From IMG/VR virus record IMGVR_UViG_3300031616_000204, positions 1-45,816 of that record: a stretch of 45,816 nucleotides of DNA; one strand, written 5' to 3'. Positions 16,453 to 25,065 of the stretch are shown here, in pieces. How positions within the stretch are numbered: the stretch's first letter is position 1; every line of letters begins with the position of its first letter. The DNA comes from a virus. The notes under the pieces were generated by a model that saw nothing but the letters and a program-made list of their open reading frames with translations, was not told the origin of the DNA and ran no database searches. Both the position numbers and the translations under genes were made by a program.

Positions 16453-19400
16453 GTGACCTACAACGCGGGCACCGCCCACCTGCAAATCGTCCCCTCGTTC
16501 CGTGGGATCGAGGACGAGCTGGCCCGATTCTCCCGCAGCCTCGGGCAGAAGATCGCCAAGAGTCTCGACGGCACCCTCGCGCCGGGACTCGCCGACGCCG
16601 TACGGCAGGCCACCGACGACGTGCGCCTCGACGTCGACAAGGCGGGCCGCAAGACGGCCGGCGTGCTCGCCGACGCGTTGCGACGGCGCACGGAGGCCGC
16701 GTTCAAGGCCATCCCGGGGGTGGAGATCACCGCGGACTCGTCCGACGCGGACAGGGAAGTCGACGCGATCCGGCGGGAGCTGGCCGAGCTGCACGACCAG
16801 CGCATCGGGATCGACATCGACGAGGTCGCCGCGATGGCCAAGCTGCTGCAGCTGGAACACCGCCTCAAGCAGATCACCGCCGGCAACTACTCCGTCGAGA
16901 TGAACGCCGGCACCGACGCCGCCCGAGCGCAGCTCGCCGGGTTCTTCGAAGACGTCAAGACCGAGCAGCAGAAGGCCGCGGACGCGGCCGCGAAACAGGC
17001 CGCCGCCGACGCCGCCAAAGCCGCCCAACGGGCCCGCGAAGCCGCCCAACGGGCCGCCGAACAGCAGCAGAAGGACGCCAAACGGGCCGCGGAGAAGGCC
17101 GCCGACGACGCCCAACGCGACGCGGAGAAAGCCGCGCAGAAGGCCGCCGACGCGTACGCGCGCACGTTCGCCGGGCAGATGCAGACCGCCATGCGGCAGG
17201 CGACGACCCGCATACCAGATGTGCAGCTGGGCGTGGACGCCAGCGACGGGGAAAAGGCACTCGCGCAGATCCGAGCCGAACTCGCGGCGCTGTCACGAGC
17301 CCGGATCGGCGTCGACATCGACGAGGCGACCGCACTCGCCGCGATCGCCTTCCTGAAGCAACGCCTCGAGGACCTCTCGCACAGCGACCCGAACGTGGCG
17401 GTCCGGGTCGACGCCGCCGCCGGCGCCGCCGAACTCACCGCGGTCATGGCGCTGGTGTCGCGGGTCGACGGCGACGACGTGAACATCGACGTCAACGTGG
17501 ACACCGACCGGGGCATCGCCGGGCTCACCTCCCTGTCGGATGCCACCCAGGTCAACATGTCGCGCCTGGCCGCATTGATCGCGCTCGGCGCCTCGCTCGG
17601 CACCGCCATCGTGCCCGCCGCCGCGGCGGCGGCCTCGGCGATCGGGTTCATCGGCACCGCCGCCGCGGCCAGCGTCACCGGCGTCGGGGTGCTCGTGCTT
17701 GGCTTCTCCGGCATCTCGGACGCGGTCACCGCGCTCGGCCAGCAGGCCGACCAGACCACCTCGTCGCAGGCGTCGCTGTCGCGTGCGTCGTCGCAGGTCG
17801 CCACCGCCACCGACGCGATCACCAGCGCCGAACGGCAGCTGCGCTCCGTGCGGGCGCAGAACGCCGACGCCGCCCGCCGCGCCGACCAAGAGGTCGAACA
17901 GGCGGAGATCAGCCTGGGCCAGGCGCAACTGGCCGAACGCCGCGTCCAGGCCGACCTCACCCAGGCCCGCGAAGAAGCCCGCCGCGCGCTGCACGACATG
18001 GCGCTGGCGGTCGAGGACAACGCGCTGCGGCAACGGCAGGCCACCCTGGACGTCGCCGACGCAAAGGAAAAGCTCGACACCCTGCTGGCGAACCCGCGGG
18101 CCACCGACCAGGAACGCGAACAGGCCCAGGTCACCTACGAGCAGGCCCTGCACCAGCAGAAACAACTCGGGATCGAGGCCCAGCGGCTGGCCGCCGACCA
18201 GCAGGCCGCGGCCAAGAAGGGCGTGGACGGCTCCGAGCAGGTCACCGCCGCGCAGGACCGCATCACCGCCGCGACTCGCCAGGTCGCCGACGCCCAACGC
18301 CGCCTGGCCGACGCGGTCGCCGCGCAAACATCCCAGCAGCGGCAGGCCGCCGACGCCCTCGCCGGCGCCCAGCAGCAGGTCGTCTCCGCGCAACGCTCCC
18401 TGCAACGCGCGTACACCAGCGCCGGGACCGCCGGCGGGGCGTCGATCAACAACGTGCGAACCGCGATGGCCAAGCTGTCGCCGGTCGGCCGCGAATTCGC
18501 GACGTTCATCTTCGGGCTCCGCGACGAGCTGTTCGACGTACGGGCGGCCGCCGCCGACGGACTGCTGTCCGGCGTTCAGGACGCGATCGAGCAGGTCCTG
18601 CCGGTGCTACCGCCGCTGATCCGGTTCGTCGGCGACGTGTCCGACGAACTCGGCTCCCTCGCCCGACAGAGCGTCAAAGAGTTCAAGGACCCGACCTGGC
18701 AGCGCCTGTTCACCTATATCGCGCAGACCGCGGTGCCGACCATCGAGCAGCTGTTCCGGATCGGCGCGAACCTCGCCAAGGGCACCGCCGGGCTGTTCCT
18801 GGCGTTCACCCCGCTGACCGGGGATGTCGCGGACGGGATCCTGAAAGTCTCGCAGCGCTTCGCCGACTGGGCCACCACCCTCGGCAAGAACCCGCAGTTC
18901 CAGCAGTTCCTGGCCTACGTCCGCGACGCCGCACCGGACGTGATCAACCTGCTCAAACAGGTCGCTGTGTTCGGTGTCAAGCTCGCTCAGGCGGCCGCCC
19001 CGACCGGCGAGGTCGTCATTCAGATCTTCACCCAGCTCTTCACGTGGCTGAACAAGATCCCGACAAACGTCCTGAAGGTCCTGGTCGGCGCGATCGCCGG
19101 AATCGCCGCCGGGTTGAGCGTCCTGTCCGCGGTGACCGCCGCGTTCGCGTTGGGCTGGGCCGGCGTGATCGTCGGCGGGATCGCGGCGATCGTCGCCGGC
19201 GCCGCGATCCTGTATCAGACCGTCGCCCCGTTCCGCGCCTTCGTCGACAGCCTGTTCCAGTCCCTCGGCCAGGCCGTCCAGTTCTGGTGGCAGTACGTGC
19301 TCTCGCCCACGCTGTCAGCGCTCGGCGCCGCCGTGCAGTGGTTGTGGACCAGCGTGCTGTACCCGTTCGGACAGGTCGTGTCCACCGCGTTCGGGCTCAT

Positions 19401-21033
19401 CAGCCAGGTCGTCTCGTACTTCTGGGGCAACGTCGGCCAGCCGGTGTTCGCGGCGATCGGCTGGTACCTGAGTCAGATCGTCGCGCCGGTGGTGACCTGG
19501 CTGTACGCCGAAGTGATCAAACCCGTGTTCGGGCTGATCGAGATCGCGTTCAACGCGCTCGGCGCCGTATTCCAGGTCATGGCCGGGATCCTGCAGATCG
19601 GGATGAAGGCCCTGGCCGCGCTGTTCTGGGCGTTGTGGGACACCAGCGTGCAGCCGGTCTGGCAGAAGGTGCGGCCGTTTTTCGAGTTCCTGCGTGACTT
19701 CCTGGTCACGCAGGTGGTGCCGAAGCTGAAACTGGGCATGTCCGTGATCGCCGCGGTCCTCGCCGTGCTGGTCGACGCGGCGAAAGAGCCGATCGAGTTC
19801 ATCGTCAACACGATCTTCAACGGCGGCCTCCTCGCCGGCTACAACAAGCTGGCCAAGATGTTCGGCGTCAAACCCGACGACGTGCACATCGACCTGCCAG
19901 CCAGCTGGGACGACACGATCGCCCCGATCAAATTCGCCCGCGGCGGCATCCTGGACGGCGGGGTGCTGCCCGGCTACACCCCGGGCCGCGACGTCCACTC
20001 CTTTGTGTCGCCGTCCGGCGGCCGGCTGGAGCTGTCCGGCGGCGAGGCGATCCTGCGCCCGGAAACCACCGCCGTGCTCGGCCCGGCCTGGGTCGACGGC
20101 ATCAACCAGGCCGCCCGCACCGGCGGCATCGCCGGCGTCCACCGCTACCTCACCACCATCGCCGCCTCCGGCGACGGTTACGGAGAACGCGGGGACGGGC
20201 TCGGGGACCTGCTGGACGCCGCCGAAGACACCATCGGCGGCGTGCTGTCCAGCGGGGCCCGCCTGTTCGCCGACCCGGCCGGCACCCTGCTACGGCTCAC
20301 CCAGGACCTGCTGCAACTGGTTCCCGGCGCCGACAGCATGATCGGCAAAGCCGTGGTGGCCGGGCCCGCCCACCTCGCCGACAACCTGGGCGACCTGCTG
20401 GCCCGGATGTTCACCGGCAACAACAATGCCGCACGCAGCTCGGGCGGGATCGGCTCGGCGCCGATGATGAACATCCTGCACGGCCCGTTCCCGGGCCTGC
20501 CGATGTTCAGCGGCTACCGGCCCGGGGCGATCACCGTCACCGGCCACCGCTCGTATCACGGCATGATTGCCGCCAACGGGGAGAAAGGCCGGGCGGTCGA
20601 CGTGCCGCCGAACATGGCGGTGTTCGACTGGCTACACGAGCACTATCCGGACTCCCGGGAGCTGATCTACACCCCGGCCGGCAGCCGCCAGATCCACGAC
20701 GGACAGCCACACGTCTACTCCAGCGCGGTCGCCGCCGAACACTACAACCACGTGCACTGGGCTATGGCGAACGGCGGGATCCTGCCGACCCTCTACGACC
20801 AGGGTGGCTACCTGCCACCAGGGTTGTCGGTCGTGGCCAACGGCACCGGCCGACCCGAGCCCGTATTCACCGACGCACAGTGGCAGCAACTGCGTGAGCA
20901 CACCACCCGCGGCGCGGATCAGGGCGGCAACCAGTACCACTTCCAGTTCTCGGACACGACGCTGACGCCGGCCAAGCTGCGCGCCCTGCAAGACCGCGAA
21001 GACGCCCGCAACCGGGCTCACCGCCCCCGCTGA
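16453..21033 (+). CDS. tape measure protein with M15-like peptidase domain
   Basis: 1526 residues, the longest gene, from GTG 16453. Layout: N-terminal head (AGTAHLQIVPSFRGIEDEL), an Ala/Lys/Gln coiled coil (about 170-240), a hydrophobic patch near 370-420, a second Gln-rich coiled coil (about 430-660), helical and Trp-rich membrane-like repeats (about 860-1110), and a folded C-terminus. Residues about 1340-1435 resemble D-Ala-D-Ala carboxypeptidase-type M15 enzymes: a SYH histidine, GRAVDV with Asp, and EHYNHVHW with the paired His. This would give the tail tip a wall-degrading activity during DNA injection. Length should set a tail of roughly 230 nm by the usual 1.5 angstrom per residue rule. 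Confidence 0.9.
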   Translation: MTYNAGTAHLQIVPSFRGIEDELARFSRSLGQKIAKSLDGTLAPGLADAVRQATDDVRLDVDKAGRKTAGVLADALRRRTEAAFKAIPGVEITADSSDADREVDAIRRELAELHDQRIGIDIDEVAAMAKLLQLEHRLKQITAGNYSVEMNAGTDAARAQLAGFFEDVKTEQQKAADAAAKQAAADAAKAAQRAREAAQRAAEQQQKDAKRAAEKAADDAQRDAEKAAQKAADAYARTFAGQMQTAMRQATTRIPDVQLGVDASDGEKALAQIRAELAALSRARIGVDIDEATALAAIAFLKQRLEDLSHSDPNVAVRVDAAAGAAELTAVMALVSRVDGDDVNIDVNVDTDRGIAGLTSLSDATQVNMSRLAALIALGASLGTAIVPAAAAAASAIGFIGTAAAASVTGVGVLVLGFSGISDAVTALGQQADQTTSSQASLSRASSQVATATDAITSAERQLRSVRAQNADAARRADQEVEQAEISLGQAQLAERRVQADLTQAREEARRALHDMALAVEDNALRQRQATLDVADAKEKLDTLLANPRATDQEREQAQVTYEQALHQQKQLGIEAQRLAADQQAAAKKGVDGSEQVTAAQDRITAATRQVADAQRRLADAVAAQTSQQRQAADALAGAQQQVVSAQRSLQRAYTSAGTAGGASINNVRTAMAKLSPVGREFATFIFGLRDELFDVRAAAADGLLSGVQDAIEQVLPVLPPLIRFVGDVSDELGSLARQSVKEFKDPTWQRLFTYIAQTAVPTIEQLFRIGANLAKGTAGLFLAFTPLTGDVADGILKVSQRFADWATTLGKNPQFQQFLAYVRDAAPDVINLLKQVAVFGVKLAQAAAPTGEVVIQIFTQLFTWLNKIPTNVLKVLVGAIAGIAAGLSVLSAVTAAFALGWAGVIVGGIAAIVAGAAILYQTVAPFRAFVDSLFQSLGQAVQFWWQYVLSPTLSALGAAVQWLWTSVLYPFGQVVSTAFGLISQVVSYFWGNVGQPVFAAIGWYLSQIVAPVVTWLYAEVIKPVFGLIEIAFNALGAVFQVMAGILQIGMKALAALFWALWDTSVQPVWQKVRPFFEFLRDFLVTQVVPKLKLGMSVIAAVLAVLVDAAKEPIEFIVNTIFNGGLLAGYNKLAKMFGVKPDDVHIDLPASWDDTIAPIKFARGGILDGGVLPGYTPGRDVHSFVSPSGGRLELSGGEAILRPETTAVLGPAWVDGINQAARTGGIAGVHRYLTTIAASGDGYGERGDGLGDLLDAAEDTIGGVLSSGARLFADPAGTLLRLTQDLLQLVPGADSMIGKAVVAGPAHLADNLGDLLARMFTGNNNAARSSGGIGSAPMMNILHGPFPGLPMFSGYRPGAITVTGHRSYHGMIAANGEKGRAVDVPPNMAVFDWLHEHYPDSRELIYTPAGSRQIHDGQPHVYSSAVAAEHYNHVHWAMANGGILPTLYDQGGYLPPGLSVVANGTGRPEPVFTDAQWQQLREHTTRGADQGGNQYHFQFSDTTLTPAKLRALQDREDARNRAHRPR

Positions 21034-21120
21034 AGCGGCCGCTCCAGTCCTACACGGGGGCTGGGGCGGCCGGCACGAGCTCGGCCACCACCACCGATCC
21101 GGGTGAGGGGGTGGTCGGCG

Positions 21121-22074
21121 ATGCCGTTGTCGATCGGCTCCTCCCAAAGCACGCCTCTGGTCGAGACTGTGGCCGGGGAGTTGCAGGTCTGGTCGGAAGA
21201 CGTCGGCTCCATCGAGGCGACCTGGACAGACCCGGACGGCCAACTCTGGCAGCTGTCCAACACCAGCGACGACCTCGGCTGGTTCACCACCGAAGGTATC
21301 GCCGGCACCGGCGCCAACCCGATCGAGATCATCACCGACCCCCTCGCCCGCGGCGGTGAGGAGGTCCGGTACATCCGGGCTCACCCCCGCCGGATCACCT
21401 GGCCTCTGCACATCTGGGGTGACACCCACCTCGAATTCATCACCCGCTACCGCAACCTGCTCGCCGCCTTCACCAAGACCACCCACCGCCGCGCACCCGG
21501 AGTCCTGCGCGTCGCCCGCCCGGACGGTGTCCAGGCGGCCCGCGAGATCGCCTGCTACTACGAGGACGGCCTGGGCGGGGAGGCCGGGGAAGGCTGGTTG
21601 TCGGCCAACCCCGTGCTCACCCTGTACTGCCCGGACGGGTATTGGCGCTCGACCGCGCCGATCGTCTACCGCTACGCCTACACCGCTGGCCGGCCGTTCC
21701 TCCGGCCCTACCCGTCGCTGTCGAGTTCCCGGGTGCTCGGCGACATGTTCATCGACAACCCCGGCGACATCGAAGCGTGGCCGGTCTGGGAGATCACCGG
21801 TCCGGCCACCGCGATCACCGCCACCAACCCGCAGGCCGGCGGCGGTTTTACCCTCACCCACGCGCTCGCGGCCGGGGAGACGGTCACGATCACCACGAAC
21901 CGGCCCACTGTTCGCGGCCCCGACGGGGTCAACCTGGCCGGGGCTTTGTCCTGGCCCGGCGCGATGCTCTGGCCGCTGCTGGCCGGCAGAAATCAGGTCA
22001 GCGTGGGGGTGGCCGGCGCCGACGACGGCACCAGCGTGACGCTTACCTTCCAGGCCCGCTTCGAGGGGGCCTAG
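21121..22074 (+). CDS. distal tail (Dit-like) protein
   Basis: 317 residues from ATG 21121, which follows a GAGGGGGTGG stretch; the frame is open from 21103. The N-terminal half (LQVWSEDVGSIEATWTDPDG ... GGEEVRYIRAHPRRITWPLHI in outline) matches the belt domain of siphovirus Dit proteins, and the C-terminal half is a galectin/CBM-like beta domain (WPVWEITGPATAITATNP onward). Dit forms the ring joining tube to baseplate. It comes right after the tape measure, as expected. Confidence 0.75.
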   Translation: MPLSIGSSQSTPLVETVAGELQVWSEDVGSIEATWTDPDGQLWQLSNTSDDLGWFTTEGIAGTGANPIEIITDPLARGGEEVRYIRAHPRRITWPLHIWGDTHLEFITRYRNLLAAFTKTTHRRAPGVLRVARPDGVQAAREIACYYEDGLGGEAGEGWLSANPVLTLYCPDGYWRSTAPIVYRYAYTAGRPFLRPYPSLSSSRVLGDMFIDNPGDIEAWPVWEITGPATAITATNPQAGGGFTLTHALAAGETVTITTNRPTVRGPDGVNLAGALSWPGAMLWPLLAGRNQVSVGVAGADDGTSVTLTFQARFEGA

Positions 22075-22075
22075 C

Positions 22076-23257
22076 GTGCAGTACACGCTGCTGGTCACCG
22101 ACCGGAACCTGAGCGTCGTCGGGGATCCGATCGTGTGCTGGATCAGCCTCGATGTCACCCTGCGGTTCAACGAGCCCGGCAGTGGCCAGGCGGTGCTGCC
22201 CGGCTATCCGTGGATCCGCGACCAGCTGCAGACGGGCAACCGGATCGTCGTGATCCGGGGCCCCGATGTGCGTCTCGGCCTCGCCGGTGAGGTTCTGCTC
22301 GCCGGGCCGATCGAGGAGCGGTTGTATGAGCGGTCCGACGATGGGGAGAACGCCGGGGACGGGAAACTGACCGTCACCTGGGCCGACGACCTCGCCTGGA
22401 TCGCCGGCCGGGTCGTCTACCCGAACCCGGCGAAAACCCCGGAACAGCAGGACATCGACGAGTGGGCCTACACCGGGACGGCCGAACAGGCGATGCGCGC
22501 GTTGGTCGACCTCAACGCCGGCCCGCGCGCTCTGGTCGCCCGCCGGGTACCGCTCCTGGCTTTGGGGGCCGCGGCGGGGATCGGCTCGACAGTGTCGGTC
22601 ACCTCCCGCCTCGAGGCGGCGACCGACGTGCTGCGCCGCATCGCGGACACCGGCGGCGGCCTGGGGTTTCGCACCCGCCAAGACGCCGGCCAGATCCTGT
22701 TCGAGGTCTACCAACCCCCCGACCTGTCCGGGCAGGTCCGGTTCAGCTTCGACTTGGGCAACCTCAAATATGTCGGGTACACCCTCGACGCGCCGAAGAT
22801 CAGCGCCGCGATCGTCGGCGGGCAGGGCACCGGCGCCGACCGCTATCTGATCGAACGCGTCGATGACGCGTCGGTGGCCGCGTGGGGGCGGGTCGAGACC
22901 CTCGTCAGCCGGCCCGGCACCGACCCCCTCGCCGATCTGCAGGCCGCCGGTGACGAGGCCCTGCAAGACCAGGGCGAAAGCGCCCGCCTGGCCACGACCA
23001 CGATGGATACCCCTACCCAGCGGTACGGGGTGCACTACGACATCGGCACTACCGCCGCGGTCGAGATCTGGCCGGGCGAGGTGCTCACCGACCGGGTCAC
23101 CACCGTGCACTTGCAGGCGTACGCGACCGCCGACGAGGTCGTCACCGCCACCATCGGCTCCCAGGCCGCGAGCTACGACCCCGCCTGGGTGCAGCTCATG
23201 CGCGCGATCGACAGCCGGGTCGGTCGCCTCGAACGCACCGTCCTACCCGCCCACTGA
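22076..23257 (+). CDS. tail-associated baseplate protein, ReqiPepy6 Gp37-like
   Basis: 393 residues from GTG 22076, one base after the previous stop. The opening VTDRNLSVVGDPIVCWISLDVTL and the later LLAGPIEERLYE and VVYPNPA sections match the Gp37-like family of Rhodococcus phage ReqiPepy6, whose members take the Tal/hub position. It is beta-rich, with LRRIADTGGGLGFRTRQD in the centre. It should sit at the tail tip below Dit. Confidence 0.78.
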   Translation: MQYTLLVTDRNLSVVGDPIVCWISLDVTLRFNEPGSGQAVLPGYPWIRDQLQTGNRIVVIRGPDVRLGLAGEVLLAGPIEERLYERSDDGENAGDGKLTVTWADDLAWIAGRVVYPNPAKTPEQQDIDEWAYTGTAEQAMRALVDLNAGPRALVARRVPLLALGAAAGIGSTVSVTSRLEAATDVLRRIADTGGGLGFRTRQDAGQILFEVYQPPDLSGQVRFSFDLGNLKYVGYTLDAPKISAAIVGGQGTGADRYLIERVDDASVAAWGRVETLVSRPGTDPLADLQAAGDEALQDQGESARLATTTMDTPTQRYGVHYDIGTTAAVEIWPGEVLTDRVTTVHLQAYATADEVVTATIGSQAASYDPAWVQLMRAIDSRVGRLERTVLPAH

Positions 23258-23459
23258 ACCTGTGTCGGCCCGGCCGGCGCAGCGGGCTCTGATGCCGCAC
23301 CGCTCTTGCTGATCAGACCCCACCGTGCGGGCCGTGTTGTCGCGTGCCCGCGCAACCACTGTTCCCGCCGCCGGCCCGAGCCCTTCCGGCCGGTGCCGGG
23401 TCGGTGCTGCCCGACGGCGCCCCGCATCTCCCGTTGCCCGGCCCATTGGAGGCACCACG

Positions 23460-24356
23460 ATGGCAGAAGAGTCGCCCCTGAGCGCGACCGGCTCGCTCAC
23501 TGAAGTCCAGTACGAGGACCTCGCCCACCCGCAGGCCCCGGACGGGCTGATCGGCCACCCGAGTGACACCGTGCCGGTGAGCGTGTCCGGCGGTCAGATC
23601 CTCGTCCGCGCCGGACTGCACGGCCTCGTGCGCGGGTTTCCCTGGGCCAGCGGCCTGGCCGCGGTCGCGTTGACCCCGGACCTGACCGGACCGGCCCGCA
23701 CCGACCTGGTCGTGCTGCGCCTGTTCCGCGACGACAACTTCGCGGTCCGCGCGGCGTTGCGCACCGGCACCAGCACCACCGCGCCCAGCCCGTTCGTGGG
23801 CACCGGGCCGGCCGACTGGTACGAGATCCCCCTTGCCGAGGTCACGGTCGCGAACGGCGCTCTGGCCGTCAGGTTGACCCGGTCCTGGTACCTGGGCGAG
23901 GACAGCCAGCTGCTGTGTACCTCGACCTCGCGGCCACCGCACGCCCCCGGCCGGCGCATCCGGGAGACCGACACCGGCCGCACCTACGAGTCGACCGGCA
24001 GCACCTGGATCATCTGCCTCGACGACGTTGGCACCAGCAGCGTGCCTCTGGCCTCCGGCTGGGCGACGGTGGTCAATCGCCTGTATCGGTACAACGGCGT
24101 CGTTTTCCTGCATTTCTCCGCCCGGCGCACCGGCGCCGCGATCGCGACCTCGGCCGCCGAGGTCACGATCGGCACGCTGCCGGCAGGGTTCCGCTCCCGC
24201 AACAACTTCGACCTGATCGGCATCTCCAGCACCAGCGGCGCGCACGTGATCGGCCGGGTCTACACCACCGGCGTCATCACCGTGGACTTCGCCGTCGCCG
24301 GCCTCGGGGTCGGCCAGTACCTCCAGCTCGCACCCGCCGCCTGGCCGGCTGCCTAG
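23460..24356 (+). CDS. minor tail / baseplate protein
   Basis: 298 residues from ATG 23460, with TTGGAGG at 23446-23452. The N-terminal part (SGGQILVRAGLHGLVRGFPW, then LTGPARTDLVVLRLFRD) is a baseplate-upper-protein-like module seen in many actinophage tails, and the second half is a beta-rich collar (RYNGVVFLHFSARRTG). It is expected to support the receptor-binding proteins encoded next. The 200-bp gap before it holds no gene. Confidence 0.65.
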   Translation: MAEESPLSATGSLTEVQYEDLAHPQAPDGLIGHPSDTVPVSVSGGQILVRAGLHGLVRGFPWASGLAAVALTPDLTGPARTDLVVLRLFRDDNFAVRAALRTGTSTTAPSPFVGTGPADWYEIPLAEVTVANGALAVRLTRSWYLGEDSQLLCTSTSRPPHAPGRRIRETDTGRTYESTGSTWIICLDDVGTSSVPLASGWATVVNRLYRYNGVVFLHFSARRTGAAIATSAAEVTIGTLPAGFRSRNNFDLIGISSTSGAHVIGRVYTTGVITVDFAVAGLGVGQYLQLAPAAWPAA

Positions 24357-24375
24357 CCCGGAAGGGGGAACGACC

Positions 24376-25065
24376 ATGTCTCGATTCCCGTTCGGCGGCA
24401 GCATCGCCGACTGGACCTTCGGCACCGTCGACGGCGTCGACGACGTCGACAACCTCGTCCAGGTCGTCGGCGGCATCCCCGTCACGTTCTGGAGCGCGGA
24501 GGTCGGCGGCGTCCAACACACCGACCTGCTCACCGCCGACGGCGCCGCTACCTCATCGATCACCTCCGCTGCGGGCGACGTGGTCGGCGGCCGCGCCACC
24601 GGCCAGATCCCACCCTTCTTCGGCCCCGACGCGGTACCCCGGATGTGGGCGCAAGCCGGTACCGGGCCCCGCGCACTGATGGTGACCACCGCCCCAGACG
24701 GCGACGACCTCGGCATGATCCTGCCCCCGCTGTCCGTGCCCGGCACCGCGGCCGCCCCGGCGATCGGCCGGGCCCGGCTCTACAACGACACCGGTATCAC
24801 CCTGACCATCGCCGCGCTGCGCGCCTCGGTCGGCACCCCACCCACCACCACCGCCGTCGTCGTCGACCTCAACCGCAACGGCCAGTCGATCTTCACCGAC
24901 CCTGCGGATCAGCCGGTCATCGCCGTCGGCGCCTACACCTCCGGCCGCATCACCCCGGTCGACCTGGTCATCGTCGCCCCGGACGACTACCTCACCGCCG
25001 ACCTCGACGCCGGCGCAGGCTGGACTGACCTGACCGTGCAACTGCTCGTCACCAGGGCCGCCTAA
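24376..25065 (+). CDS. minor tail protein, possible receptor-binding component
   Basis: 229 residues. The N-terminus (MSRFPFGGSIADWTFGTV) is a short attachment section. The C-terminal 110 residues (LYNDTGITLTIAALRASVG, VVDLNRNGQSIFTD, DYLTADLDAGAG, LTVQLLV) are a beta-sandwich found at the end of many actinophage tail proteins and probably form the trimeric tip. The stop TAA is joined directly to the start of the next gene. Confidence 0.65.
   Translation: MSRFPFGGSIADWTFGTVDGVDDVDNLVQVVGGIPVTFWSAEVGGVQHTDLLTADGAATSSITSAAGDVVGGRATGQIPPFFGPDAVPRMWAQAGTGPRALMVTTAPDGDDLGMILPPLSVPGTAAAPAIGRARLYNDTGITLTIAALRASVGTPPTTTAVVVDLNRNGQSIFTDPADQPVIAVGAYTSGRITPVDLVIVAPDDYLTADLDAGAGWTDLTVQLLVTRAA

Noticed and set aside
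16446-19697. 1083-codon + frame inside the tape measure gene
   Set aside because: Arg/Gly-rich shadow of the tape measure gene in a shifted frame; no ribosome site or family.
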